A stretch of 53,473 nt of DNA from Candidatus Gastranaerophilales bacterium (GTDB taxonomy: Bacteria; Cyanobacteriota; Vampirovibrionia; Gastranaerophilales; Gastranaerophilaceae), in the NCBI GenBank assembly GCA_944325075.1, contig CALUYU010000007.1, positions 1 through 53,473 of the forward strand, in the 5' to 3' direction. The notes below the pieces were generated by a model, which was given only the letters and a program-made list of their open reading frames with translations, was not told the origin of the DNA and ran no database searches. This document shows, in pieces, positions 43,394 to 51,614 of the stretch. The position numbers and the translations under genes are program-made. How positions within the stretch are numbered: position 1 is the stretch's first letter; every line of letters starts with the position of its first letter.

Positions 43394-43588
43394 TTATTCG
43401 CAGATATCGTATAAATTTTTTTCTATAATTTCAGATATAAATATAAGATGCGAAACATCATAATTAGACTCTGTATCGGTTTGAGAATATAAAAATGATT
43501 GATGCATTGTTTTGTATAAAGCATAGATTTCATTCAATCTATCTTTAAGTCTAAAATATTTTTCTTCTATGTTGCTTATTTCGGTCAT
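43394..43588 (-). CDS. 64-residue hypothetical protein divergent from an XRE regulator
   Basis: A helical, acidic protein (NIEEKYFRLKDRLNEIYALYKTMHQSFLYSQ ...) without recognised domain. CATAAT lies four bases before ATG 43588, and no SD is seen. It is separated by 67 bases from the divergent XRE gene at 43656, an arrangement common for small regulator pairs, but no function is evident. Confidence 0.5.
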   Translation of the reverse strand: MTEISNIEEKYFRLKDRLNEIYALYKTMHQSFLYSQTDTESNYDVSHLIFISEIIEKNLYDICE

Positions 43589-43655
43589 AGGTATTATGCT
43601 GCCAGGTTCTATGTATAGATATTCTTAAATTAAATAGTATCATAAAATTCTATAT

Positions 43656-43931
43656 ATGCAACACTCAAACAGTAAAAAAGCCAGAATTATTTTTGAAACA
43701 TTGGGCTTGATTATTAAAGAAGAAAGGGTGAAACAGGGGAAATCACAAAGGGTTTTGGCCTATGAGTTTGACATTCAAAAGTCAATGTTAAGCAGAATTG
43801 AAAATGCCATAAATGAACCAAAGTTAATTTCTATTATGACAATTTGCGAGGCGCTTGGGATTAAACCTTCCGAACTGTTTAAAAGACTGGAAGAAAAACT
43901 GCCGGAGGATTTTTCGCTGATAGAAAGCTAG
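43656..43931 (+). CDS. XRE-family HTH regulator
   Basis: 91 residues, one HTH domain (LGLIIKEERVKQGKSQRVLAYEFDIQKSMLSRIENAINEPKLISIMTICEALGI) with a short C-terminal extension. TAAAAT ends seven bases before ATG, suggesting a leaderless start. The TAG overlaps the stop of the convergent dehydrogenase gene by three bases. It may regulate the divergent 64-aa gene or its own operon. Confidence 0.82.
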   Translation: MQHSNSKKARIIFETLGLIIKEERVKQGKSQRVLAYEFDIQKSMLSRIENAINEPKLISIMTICEALGIKPSELFKRLEEKLPEDFSLIES

Positions 43932-44977
43932 TTGCTTATTTTTTCCCAGGGTTTAACCAAAAATTTGATAGCTTTCCCTTCAATATGCTGCTGCATAGCC
44001 CATTCTATTTTATCAAGGCCTATGGTTCCGGTAATCAGTTTTTCAACTTCAACTTCTCCTGAAGCAATGTAATCAAGTGCCATTCGAAAATATTTTGGAG
44101 TATGGTGAAATACGCTCATTAATTTTATATTTCCATAGTGCATTTTTGTAGTGTCAAAAGTTACGGTTGATCCGGATTTGCACCCTCCAAAAAAGTGTAC
44201 GGTTCCGCCGGGTCTTACGCAAGAGAACATTCTTTCCCAAATTTCAGGCAGCCCGACGCATTCAACTGCTATATCAAGTCCTTTTCCTTCTTCAGTAAAG
44301 TTTTTAAATATCTTTTCCGGATTAGGGTATCTTGTCAAATCAACAATTTCATCAGCGTGTGAAAATTCTTCTGCTAACTTGAGTTTTATCGGATTTCTTC
44401 CGGCCGCAATAACTTTTGCGCCCTTAAGTTTGGCAAGCCTTGCAAACATTAAACCAATCGGCCCTATACCAATTATTCCGACAGTGTCACCCTCTTTTAT
44501 TTCTGTTTTTTCTACTCCGTGAACAACATTTGCAAGAGGTTCGCAAAAAGCTGCTTTATCAAAACTTAATGAATTAGGTATTATAAGCATATTTTTTTTG
44601 ACTATTCTTGCCGGAACTGTTATATATTCAGCATACGCTCCGTTTAATAAGTCAAGATTTTCACAGAGATTATACTCGCCTCTTTTGCAGAAAAAACATT
44701 TTCCGCAAGGAGCAGAGTTAGCTGCAACAACTCTATCCCCCACTTTTACGTTGGTAACACCTCTTCCTACACGATCAACAATTCCTGCAAATTCGTGTCC
44801 GAAACCGGAAGGGATATTTTTTATCAATACCGGATGACCGCGGCGGAATGTTTTTACGTCCGTGCCGCAAGTAAGTGCAGACATTATTTTTACGACAACC
44901 TCTCCTTCTTCAGGAGGTTTAACCATAACGTTTTCAAGTTGAATATTTCCTGGGCCGTAATATTGAATTGCTTTCAT
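43928..44977 (-). CDS. zinc-dependent medium-chain dehydrogenase (sorbitol/threonine dehydrogenase-like)
   Basis: 349 residues, full-length MDR. Catalytic ligands C37 and H61-E62; structural-zinc cysteines C91, C94, C97 and C105; coenzyme fold VGIIGIGPIGLMFARLAKLKGAKVIAAGRN. Similar to polyol or L-threonine dehydrogenases; substrate not resolvable. AAGGAT lies before ATG 44977. It is downstream of, and 13 bases from, another MDR gene, so two related oxidoreductases are co-transcribed. Confidence 0.9.
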   Translation of the reverse strand: MKAIQYYGPGNIQLENVMVKPPEEGEVVVKIMSALTCGTDVKTFRRGHPVLIKNIPSGFGHEFAGIVDRVGRGVTNVKVGDRVVAANSAPCGKCFFCKRGEYNLCENLDLLNGAYAEYITVPARIVKKNMLIIPNSLSFDKAAFCEPLANVVHGVEKTEIKEGDTVGIIGIGPIGLMFARLAKLKGAKVIAAGRNPIKLKLAEEFSHADEIVDLTRYPNPEKIFKNFTEEGKGLDIAVECVGLPEIWERMFSCVRPGGTVHFFGGCKSGSTVTFDTTKMHYGNIKLMSVFHHTPKYFRMALDYIASGEVEVEKLITGTIGLDKIEWAMQQHIEGKAIKFLVKPWEKISN

Positions 44978-44990
44978 TATAATATCCTTT

Positions 44991-45974
44991 TTAATTATTT
45001 ATAACAATGTATGCTTTCATAATCCTGTTGGCAATTGTATCATCAAATGCTTTTTGGATGTCCGCAAAGTCATAAGGGGTTGAAATATTTTTTACTGAAA
45101 CTTTTCCAGATTTCAGCAGTTCCAAAGAGTCCTTCAAATCTTTGGGAGAAGGGGAATAACTTCCCATAACAGTTAATTCTCTGTAATAAATTTCATTATT
45201 AGGATATCCCCAATTCATAGGGGTACTGGCAAATACAAGAATAGTTCCACCGTTTCTCACGGATTTAAGTGCTGTATCAATAGCCTTATCTGCTCCTGAC
45301 GTCATAAATATTGCATCAGCTTCAAGTCTTTCGGGGAGATCTTTTACATGGAATGACTCTATTCCCAAATTTTTTAGAAAGTTTATTCTATCCGGGATTA
45401 AATCACAGCCTATAACATCCATTCCAAATGCATTTAAAGCCTGAGACATTAATATTCCTATTGAACCCAGCCCTATTACAAGAACGGTTGATCCGGCAGG
45501 CAGATTTGCCCTTTTAATCGCTCTGACACAGCAGGCCAGGGGCTCGTAAAACGAGGCCTCTATTTCGGTTAAATTATCCGGGATAAGATAAGCTACATTT
45601 TGAAGATGTTCTTCAGAAACATAAACAAACTCGCTAAATCCGCCTGGTCTGATGTTCGTCCCTTTAAAGTGTGCACACATTGATACATTGCCGTTTTTGC
45701 AATATTTGCATTTTCCGCAAGGGATATGGTGGGAAGTTATTATTTTATCTCCGGCTTTAAAATTTGTTTTGGAATTTATTTCTATAATTTCTGCTGTAAT
45801 TTCATGCCCCAAAACTGTTCCGTCCGGAGAAATTTTTTCTTTTAACTTAACAATATCAGACCCGCACAAACCGCAGCCTAATACTTTTACAATGGCTCCG
45901 TCACGTCCATCCAGACTAATATTCGGGGTTTGTTTTAATATGATTTTTCCTTTTTCAATTACTGCTGTTTTCAT
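44991..45974 (-). CDS. zinc-dependent medium-chain dehydrogenase
   Basis: 327 residues from ATG 45974. The open frame extends further, but GGAGAT fits this ATG and the family N-terminus MKTAVIEKGKIIL starts here. Catalytic C37 and H57-E58; structural cysteines C86, C89, C92 and C100; coenzyme motif VLVIGLGSIGILMSQALNAFG. First gene of a two-MDR operon. The pair may act on related sugar alcohols in sequence; this is inference. Confidence 0.9.
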   Translation of the reverse strand: MKTAVIEKGKIILKQTPNISLDGRDGAIVKVLGCGLCGSDIVKLKEKISPDGTVLGHEITAEIIEINSKTNFKAGDKIITSHHIPCGKCKYCKNGNVSMCAHFKGTNIRPGGFSEFVYVSEEHLQNVAYLIPDNLTEIEASFYEPLACCVRAIKRANLPAGSTVLVIGLGSIGILMSQALNAFGMDVIGCDLIPDRINFLKNLGIESFHVKDLPERLEADAIFMTSGADKAIDTALKSVRNGGTILVFASTPMNWGYPNNEIYYRELTVMGSYSPSPKDLKDSLELLKSGKVSVKNISTPYDFADIQKAFDDTIANRIMKAYIVINN

Positions 45975-46051
45975 AAAAATCATCTCCGCAAGAATTTTAT
46001 CATAAAGGAAATAATTTAACAAAATTATATTAAAACTCTATATCCGGACAC

Positions 46052-46080
46052 TTGCGAATTACGTTCAAAAGTTATATAAT
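46052..46080 (+). promoter_or_regulatory. promoter of the leaderless GNAT-like gene
   Basis: TTGCGA (46052-46057), 17 bases, TATAAT (46075-46080). The -10 box ends six bases before ATG 46087. Confidence 0.7.
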
Positions 46081-46086
46081 ATAGAT

Positions 46087-47073
46087 ATGACGAGGATTAA
46101 GCGGCTAACCTGTTTTGATATTCCAAAGATAAAAAAGATGGCTGAGTTTTTTGGAAGCGATGACAGTGATCGTTTTACAAAAGACCTCCGGAATGAAGCT
46201 GTTCGTACTCTGCATACTTATGTGCCTTTGAAATACAAATTTTTGCCCGAATCTTATATTATGCTGGAAAAAGATAATATTCTTGGAATGATTACGGTTT
46301 TGCCGACGATGGGAAATCCTTATAAAATAGCTATTACCAGATTGATTTTTGTAAATAATTTATATGATGTCGGCAGGCAGCTTGTTGAATTTGTTATAGC
46401 CCGTTACGGGGCTCTCGGGGCTATATCGTTTTCTGTAACTATTGATAATTCTCACGATGAACTTTTTAAACTATTTATGAATGATTGCGGCTTCCGTCAC
46501 TGTTCCTGCGAAAATTTATGGAAGGTTGAAAATTTTGATTATAAAGACTATTTACCGGCAAACTTCAGAGTATGTCAAAATTCTGATGCCAAAAAGGTTA
46601 GCGACCTTTATAACAGCGAGCTTACTAGTCTCTATAAGCCAGCTCTTGTAAGAATTAAAACCGAATTTAAAGAACCATTTTTTGAAGGAATTACAAATTT
46701 TTATAAGAACCGTTATGTTCTTGAGGAGCCGAATCATAAAAGAATAATTGCATATTTATCTATTACAACCAGCGATAACACAAATTTTATTCTGGATATT
46801 TCTACCAGCAGCGGATATGAGATTTCTTATGATGGAATTTTGTCGTTTGCTGTTCGCGAAATTTCCTCTAAAAAATCTAATTTTTACATTTTTGTTAAGC
46901 AGAAAAAATATACCAACACATCTGAAAGATTTGAAGAATATCTTAAAAGTAAAGGTTATAGCTGCATACAAACCCAGAATGTTTTGGTTAAAGATTTTTA
47001 CAGACCAATAAAACAGACTGAAAATGTTTTGAAAGTTTTTCTTTTTGGAGAAAACGGCATCGCTGTCAACTAA
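46087..47073 (+). CDS. GNAT-like acetyltransferase-fold protein
   Basis: 328 residues. The N-terminal half has a GNAT-type layout: a first helix in LTCFDIPKIKKMAEFFG, strands around YIMLEKDNILGMITVLP, and ITRLIFVNNLYDVGRQLVEFVIARYG in place of the acetyl-CoA loop. The C-terminal half appears to repeat the fold (RVCQNSDAKKVSDLYNSEL onward). The CoA-binding loop is not a clear R/Q-x-x-G-x-G/A, so activity is uncertain. No SD; the promoter position implies a leaderless transcript. Confidence 0.6.
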   Translation: MTRIKRLTCFDIPKIKKMAEFFGSDDSDRFTKDLRNEAVRTLHTYVPLKYKFLPESYIMLEKDNILGMITVLPTMGNPYKIAITRLIFVNNLYDVGRQLVEFVIARYGALGAISFSVTIDNSHDELFKLFMNDCGFRHCSCENLWKVENFDYKDYLPANFRVCQNSDAKKVSDLYNSELTSLYKPALVRIKTEFKEPFFEGITNFYKNRYVLEEPNHKRIIAYLSITTSDNTNFILDISTSSGYEISYDGILSFAVREISSKKSNFYIFVKQKKYTNTSERFEEYLKSKGYSCIQTQNVLVKDFYRPIKQTENVLKVFLFGENGIAVN

Positions 47074-47161
47074 AGATTGCAATCTTGTAATATTTGATTG
47101 AATAATTTGTTGCAAAAAAAAATTTTTTGATTACAATGATAATTGCTCACATCCTCGAGTA

Positions 47162-47185
47162 TTGGCACCGTCATTAAGTGCCCAA
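47162..47185 (+). promoter_or_regulatory. leader hairpin upstream of rpsT
   Basis: TTGGCAC pairs with GTGCCCAA (one bulge) 19 bases before the rpsT start. S20 is autoregulated in other bacteria, so the hairpin may contribute, but no known leader motif is recognised. Confidence 0.4.
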
Positions 47186-47203
47186 ATTATGAAAGGTAAA
47201 AAA

Positions 47204-47476
47204 ATGGCAAATATTAAATCTGCAAAAAAACGTGTACTTATCGCTGAAAGAAACAGACTCAGAAATGTTGCTTTCAAAACTTCTATCAAAACTGCAATAA
47301 AAAATGTTTTGGAACTTGCAAAATCTGACGACAAAGAAGCTTTAAAGCTTGCTGTTTCTAAAGCTTATCAGTTATGCGATAAAGCTGTTAGCAAAGGTGT
47401 TTTGCATAAAAATACCGCTGCAAGAAAAAAATCAAGATTAGTTCTTGCTGTTAACAAAATTCAAGCAGCAAAATAG
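47204..47476 (+). CDS. rpsT: 30S ribosomal protein S20
   Basis: A 90-residue basic small-subunit protein: MANIKSAKKRVLIAERNRLRN, then SIKTAIKNVLEL and VLHKNTAARKKSRL, the standard S20 pattern. The open frame reaches further upstream, but GAAAGG lies correctly before ATG 47204 and the family begins MANIKSA. A strong terminator follows. Confidence 0.97.
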   Translation: MANIKSAKKRVLIAERNRLRNVAFKTSIKTAIKNVLELAKSDDKEALKLAVSKAYQLCDKAVSKGVLHKNTAARKKSRLVLAVNKIQAAK

Positions 47477-47498
47477 TTAATATAATTGCTAAAGTGAC

Positions 47499-47531
47499 TA
47501 AAACCGGTTTTCTTATGAAAGCCGGTTTTTT
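47499..47531 (+). terminator. intrinsic terminator of rpsT
   Basis: AAACCGGTTTTC pairs with GAAAGCCGGTTT (one G-U) around TTAT and is followed by a T run. Confidence 0.88.
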
Positions 47532-47570
47532 AATTGTAAAACGTAAACAATATTCATTTCTTTTTTATGT

Positions 47571-47576
47571 TATAAT
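47571..47576 (+). promoter_or_regulatory. -10 box for leaderless dxr
   Basis: TATAAT ends six bases before ATG 47583 (spacer CCACTT), leaving no room for an SD. The -35 region is poorly defined. Confidence 0.55.
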
Positions 47577-47582
47577 CCACTT

Positions 47583-48710
47583 ATGGAAAAGAAGAGAAAA
47601 ATAAGTATTATCGGTTCGACCGGTTCAATCGGAACCCAGGCACTTGAAGTTATTGAGAAGTTAGATGATAAATTTGAAATAATAGCACTTGCCGGTGGCT
47701 CAAATGTAGAGTTATTAAAGCGGCAGGCTGAAAAATTCAGGCCAAAATATATTTATGCGGCAAAAGAAATAAACGTTAACGGTATTGAGACTCTTGCAAG
47801 TCTTGATGATATTGCCTCTAATAAAGAAAATGATATTATTCTGGTTGCTTGTTCAGGGAAAATCGGACTTAAGCCTACCTTAAAAGCTATAGAAAACGGC
47901 ATTGATATCGCATTGGCCAATAAAGAAACTCTGGTTATGGCCGGTGATATAGTTATGGGAAAGGCTCGTGAAAATAATGTAAATATAATTCCGGTTGATA
48001 GTGAGCATTGTGCTATACATCAATGTATAAAAGACATTTCCCAGGTTGATAAGCTTATTATTACGGCAAGCGGCGGGCCGTTTTTGCATAAGTCTGTTGA
48101 AGAAATAAAACATGCAACGGTTAAAGAAACTTTAAATCATCCGCGCTGGAATATGGGGAAGAAGATTACCGTGGATAGCGCAACTCTTATGAACAAAGGA
48201 CTTGAAATCATTGAGGCTCACCATCTTTTCGGATTTGATTATGATGATATTGAAGTTGTTGTTCATCCTCAAAGTATTGTGCATTCTGCAATAGAATATG
48301 TTGACGGAAGTGTTATTGCACAGATAGGACTCCCGAGTATGCATATACCTATTCAGTATGCGATTACTTATCCTGAGCGTTTTGAGGGAATTAAGTCTAA
48401 AAGTTTTAGTTTTTCTGAGATTGCCAGACTGGATTTTGAAAAACCTGACTTTGAGAAATTCCCTTGTCTTAAACTTGCATATAATGCAGGAAAGCTTGGT
48501 GGCACTGCGACTGCTTGTTTGAACGCTGCTAATGAAGAGGCTGTATTTGCTTTTTTGGATGGAAAGATTAAAATTTATCAGATTTATGAAACTGTTAAGA
48601 AAATGCTGGATGAACATGTTTCAGTTAATAACCCGTCAATAGAAGAGATTTTTGAAGTTGATGCCGATGTACGGATTAAAACAAGAAAGTATATTTCCGG
48701 TTTGGATTAA
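47583..48710 (+). CDS. dxr: 1-deoxy-D-xylulose 5-phosphate reductoisomerase
   Basis: Second step of the MEP isoprenoid pathway, making 2-C-methylerythritol 4-phosphate. 375 residues. NADPH loop GSTGSIGTQ (11-19); ALANKETLVMAG; metal and substrate motifs PVDSEHCAIHQC, TASGGPF, NHPRWNMGKKITVDSATLMNKGLE and VHPQSIVHS. Complete family length. The message appears leaderless. Other MEP genes are not in the window. Confidence 0.97.
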   Translation: MEKKRKISIIGSTGSIGTQALEVIEKLDDKFEIIALAGGSNVELLKRQAEKFRPKYIYAAKEINVNGIETLASLDDIASNKENDIILVACSGKIGLKPTLKAIENGIDIALANKETLVMAGDIVMGKARENNVNIIPVDSEHCAIHQCIKDISQVDKLIITASGGPFLHKSVEEIKHATVKETLNHPRWNMGKKITVDSATLMNKGLEIIEAHHLFGFDYDDIEVVVHPQSIVHSAIEYVDGSVIAQIGLPSMHIPIQYAITYPERFEGIKSKSFSFSEIARLDFEKPDFEKFPCLKLAYNAGKLGGTATACLNAANEEAVFAFLDGKIKIYQIYETVKKMLDEHVSVNNPSIEEIFEVDADVRIKTRKYISGLD

Positions 48711-48721
48711 TTTACTCTGGT

Positions 48722-48737
48722 TCAATCCATGGATTGA
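48722..48737. repeat. perfect 16-bp palindrome downstream of dxr
   Basis: TCAATCCATGGATTGA is self-complementary over its full length. It lies between the dxr stop and the promoter of the riboswitch-controlled operon, so it could be an operator or a weak terminator. Confidence 0.6.
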
Positions 48738-48747
48738 TTTATATTCG

Positions 48748-48776
48748 TTGACAAATTTGAAGTAAAGTTATAAAAT
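48748..48776 (+). promoter_or_regulatory. promoter of the nrdDG operon
   Basis: Consensus TTGACA (48748-48753), 17 bases, TAAAAT (48771-48776). Transcription would start just before the riboswitch. Confidence 0.75.
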
Positions 48777-48785
48777 ACATGTTAC

Positions 48786-48888
48786 TAAAATAAGGAAAGC
48801 ATGGGTGAAAATCCCTCACTGGTCCGCAGCCGTTAAAGTCGGAATGCTTATTTTGGTTGGTTACACCTCGAGACAAGGAGATTTATTT
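48786..48888 (+). ncRNA. cobalamin riboswitch (small, L5-L13 type)
   Basis: AAAATAA (48787-48793) pairs with TTATTTT (48848-48854), and AAGC / GCTT closes the core. Inside are the conserved GGGTGAAAATCCC stem-loop, a CTGGTCCGCAGCC-like junction and CGGAATGC. A downstream hairpin around CCTCGAGACAAGG abuts the SD AAGGAG of nrdD, so ligand-dependent pairing would hide the SD. The layout matches the compact class with a kissing loop near the ribosome site. Ligand (AdoCbl or MeCbl/HyCbl) is not determined. Confidence 0.85.
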
Positions 48889-50757
48889 ATGGAAAAAACA
48901 TTGGGAAAGGGGAATGTTGCAGAGCTTTCGTCCCCGCGGGCACTAACCGGTATAAGCTCTAATATGTCGCCGGAGGCTTACAATGATTTGCAGTCTAAAA
49001 TTAGTAACGCAAACGTAAGTCTTGTGGACAGGTATTTAAAGCAGCTTGACTGGAAGGTTAATGAGAATTCCAATATGTCCTATTCTGTGCAGGGGCTAAA
49101 TAATTATATTGCATCTCAAATCAGTAAGACATACTGGCTTAATAAGGTTTATCCTGAAAACATCAGGCTTGCACATGTTAACGGCGATATACATATTCAC
49201 GACCTGAATATGATATCAGTATATTGTGTCGGATGGGATTTGAAGGATTTGCTTTTAGAAGGATTCAGGGGCGTTCCGGGCAAGCTTGAAAGTTCCCCGC
49301 CAAAACATTTTAGAACAGCGCTTGGGCAGATTGTTAATTTTATGTATACAATGCAGGGCGAAGCCGCCGGGGCGCAGGCTTTTTCTAATTTTGATACTTT
49401 GTTGGCACCGTTTATCAGGCATGATAATTTGAACTATGACCAGGTTAAGCAGGCTTTGCAGGAATTTGTTTTTAATATGAATGTGCCGACACGTGTCGGG
49501 TTCCAGACCCCGTTTACAAATATTACAATGGATTTGACTGTACCTTCATACTATGCGGATCAGTGCGTAATTATAGGCGGAGAACTTCAGGAGGAGAGTT
49601 ATAAAGAATTTCAGTCGGAAATGGATATGCTGAATAAGGCATTTTTTGAAATAATGATGCAGGGAGATAGTTCCGGACGCGTATTTACATTCCCTATCCC
49701 GACCTATAATATTACGCGTGACTTTGACTGGAATAATAAAAATTTAGACGGATTGTGGGAAATGACGGCTAAATATGGAATACCTTACTTTTCAAATTTT
49801 ATTAATTCTGATATGTCACCTGAAGATGCAAGATCAATGTGCTGCCGATTGAGAATTGACAACAGAGAACTTGAATACCGCGGAGGAGGGCTTTTTGGCT
49901 CTAACCCGCTTACGGGTTCTGTTGGGGTTGTTACTGTTAATTTACCTAAAATTGCCGATAATGTCAGCAGTAAGATCGAATTTTTGGAACGTCTTTCTGA
50001 CCGGATGGAAACTGCCAAAGAAAGTCTTGAGATTAAACGGAAATTTTTGGAAGATTTAACAGATCGTAATTTATATCCGTATACTAAATTTTATCTGCGT
50101 GATATTAAATCAAGATTCGGAGTTTACTGGAAAAATCATTTTTCAACTATTGGTCTTATTGGCATGAATGAGGCTTGCGAAAATCTGCTGCATGAAAATA
50201 TCGGTACTGAGCGTGGCAGAAAGTTTGCCCTTGAAGTAATGGATTTTATGCGGGCAAAAATTGTTGAATTCCAAAAGGAAACCGGTAATAACTATAATCT
50301 GGAGGCTACTCCCGGAGAGGGCACTGCATACAGACTTGCCCGGCTTGATAAAAAGCATAAATACCTGTTTTTTACAAATTCAACTCAGCTTCCGGTAAAC
50401 TATTCCGATGATATATTTGAAGTTCTTGATCATCAGGATGAATTGCAGACAAAATACACCGGCGGAACTGTTATTCATATTTTTGCGGGTGAAAGACTTC
50501 CAAATAAGGAAACAGTAAAAAGTCTTGTAAAGAAAATTTGTAATAATTACCGTTTGCCATATTTTACATTTTCGCCAACATTTAGTACATGTCCAAATCA
50601 CGGTTATATTTCCGGAGAACATTATACTTGCCCGCAATGCGGTGAGGAATGTGAGGTCTATTCGCGTGTTGTCGGTTATATTCGGCCGGTTAAACAGTGG
50701 AATAAAGGGAAAAAACTGGAATTCAAGTCGCGTAAAACATTTAATATTTGTGAATAA
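48889..50757 (+). CDS. nrdD: anaerobic (class III) ribonucleoside-triphosphate reductase
   Basis: Oxygen-sensitive glycyl-radical enzyme making dNTPs, activated by NrdG. 622 residues from ATG 48889, which follows AAGGAG; the frame upstream runs through the riboswitch and is not coding. Recognisable are HIHDLNM, QGEAAGAQAFSNFD, the zinc cysteines in TCPNHGY, CPQCGEEC, and the C-terminal glycyl-radical stretch RVVGYIRP followed by NKGKKLEF. Placed under a cobalamin riboswitch, although the enzyme itself does not use B12. Confidence 0.92.
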   Translation: MEKTLGKGNVAELSSPRALTGISSNMSPEAYNDLQSKISNANVSLVDRYLKQLDWKVNENSNMSYSVQGLNNYIASQISKTYWLNKVYPENIRLAHVNGDIHIHDLNMISVYCVGWDLKDLLLEGFRGVPGKLESSPPKHFRTALGQIVNFMYTMQGEAAGAQAFSNFDTLLAPFIRHDNLNYDQVKQALQEFVFNMNVPTRVGFQTPFTNITMDLTVPSYYADQCVIIGGELQEESYKEFQSEMDMLNKAFFEIMMQGDSSGRVFTFPIPTYNITRDFDWNNKNLDGLWEMTAKYGIPYFSNFINSDMSPEDARSMCCRLRIDNRELEYRGGGLFGSNPLTGSVGVVTVNLPKIADNVSSKIEFLERLSDRMETAKESLEIKRKFLEDLTDRNLYPYTKFYLRDIKSRFGVYWKNHFSTIGLIGMNEACENLLHENIGTERGRKFALEVMDFMRAKIVEFQKETGNNYNLEATPGEGTAYRLARLDKKHKYLFFTNSTQLPVNYSDDIFEVLDHQDELQTKYTGGTVIHIFAGERLPNKETVKSLVKKICNNYRLPYFTFSPTFSTCPNHGYISGEHYTCPQCGEECEVYSRVVGYIRPVKQWNKGKKLEFKSRKTFNICE

Positions 50758-50789
50758 TTTACGTATTTTTAAGTATTGTTTGATTAACC

Positions 50790-50825
50790 CCGGCGGAGGT
50801 AATTCCTCTGCCGGCTTTCCCGGGG
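50790..50825 (+). promoter_or_regulatory. hairpin over the nrdG ribosome-binding site
   Basis: CCGGCGGAGG (50790-50799) pairs with CCTCTGCCGG (50805-50814) through one G-U. The overlapping CCCCGG (50788-50793) can instead pair with CCGGGG (50820-50825), which is part of the nrdG SD GGGGAG. The two pairings exclude each other. There is no T run, so this is more likely translational control than termination. Confidence 0.5.
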
Positions 50826-50833
50826 AGAAAATA

Positions 50834-51535
50834 TTGAAAATAGGCGGTTTACAAAAAACTTCATTATTAGATTATCCTGAAAAAATCAGCGCAATTATTT
50901 TTACGCAAGGATGTAATTTCAGATGCGGGTACTGCCATAATCCGGAATTAGTAGGCTTAAACAGGCAGGATGAACTTATCCCTGAATCTTTTATTTGGGA
51001 ATTTTTAAATAAACGCCGCGGAATACTTGACGGAGTTGTCATTACCGGCGGAGAACCTTGCTTGCAACCTGATTTGGCAGACTTTATTCGTAAGGTTAAG
51101 TCTATGAATTTTCTTGTTAAACTTGATACTAACGGAGCGTTCCCGGATGTTGTTGAGAATCTTATAAGTGAAAATCTTGTTGATTATATTGCTATGGATA
51201 TAAAAGCGCCTTTGGAAAAATATTCTTGTATAACAAATTCTTATGTGGATACTACAAAAATTCAAAAAAGCATAAACATTATTTTAAATTCTAATATTGC
51301 TTATGAGTTCAGGACAACAGTTTTAAAATCCCTTTTAAGCAGTGAAGATATAGAAAATATCGGAAAGATTATTCATAGTGCAAATCGTTATTATTTACAA
51401 AAGTTTGTTGAAACGAAAATTTTAAATCCGGAGATAATCCCATTTCCTGGTAAAGATCAAAATTATACAGAAGATGAGTTATTAAATTTATTAGATATGT
51501 TACGATTAAATATAAATATTGTTGATATAAGATGA
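50834..51535 (+). CDS. nrdG: anaerobic ribonucleotide reductase activating protein (radical SAM)
   Basis: Generates the glycyl radical on NrdD. 233 residues with the radical SAM motif CNFRCGYC near residue 28, preceded by IIFTQG, and then VVITGGEPCLQPDL. The open frame begins inside nrdD, but the family N-terminus (MKIGGLQKTSLLDYP) starts at TTG 50834, six bases after GGGGAG. A TTG start plus a hairpin at the SD suggests tuned low translation. It follows nrdD by 76 bases. Confidence 0.9.
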   Translation: MKIGGLQKTSLLDYPEKISAIIFTQGCNFRCGYCHNPELVGLNRQDELIPESFIWEFLNKRRGILDGVVITGGEPCLQPDLADFIRKVKSMNFLVKLDTNGAFPDVVENLISENLVDYIAMDIKAPLEKYSCITNSYVDTTKIQKSINIILNSNIAYEFRTTVLKSLLSSEDIENIGKIIHSANRYYLQKFVETKILNPEIIPFPGKDQNYTEDELLNLLDMLRLNINIVDIR

Positions 51536-51544
51536 TTAAAATTA

Positions 51545-51583
51545 GAAGTTAAGATTTTTTAAAATTTATAGGTTCTTAACTTC
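51545..51583 (+). terminator. hairpin after nrdG
   Basis: GAAGTTAAGA (51545-51554) pairs with TCTTAACTTC (51574-51583). The loop is long and the T run falls inside the loop rather than after the stem, so termination is only possible. Confidence 0.4.
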
Positions 51584-51602
51584 CCTATTCAAAATTATGG
51601 TG

Positions 51603-51608
51603 TACAAT
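51603..51608 (+). promoter_or_regulatory. -10 box for the leaderless acyltransferase gene
   Basis: TACAAT ends six bases before ATG 51615 (spacer TGATTT). No SD is present. Confidence 0.5.
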
Positions 51609-51614
51609 TGATTT

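Noticed and set aside
48805-48888. N-terminal extension of nrdD (28 codons from GTG 48805)
   Set aside because: These codons lie inside the cobalamin riboswitch; the SD AAGGAG fits ATG 48889, and the extension does not resemble an NrdD N-terminus.
50642-50833. N-terminal extension of nrdG overlapping nrdD
   Set aside because: The family N-terminus and the SD GGGGAG both point to TTG 50834; the upstream frame is the shifted reading of nrdD.
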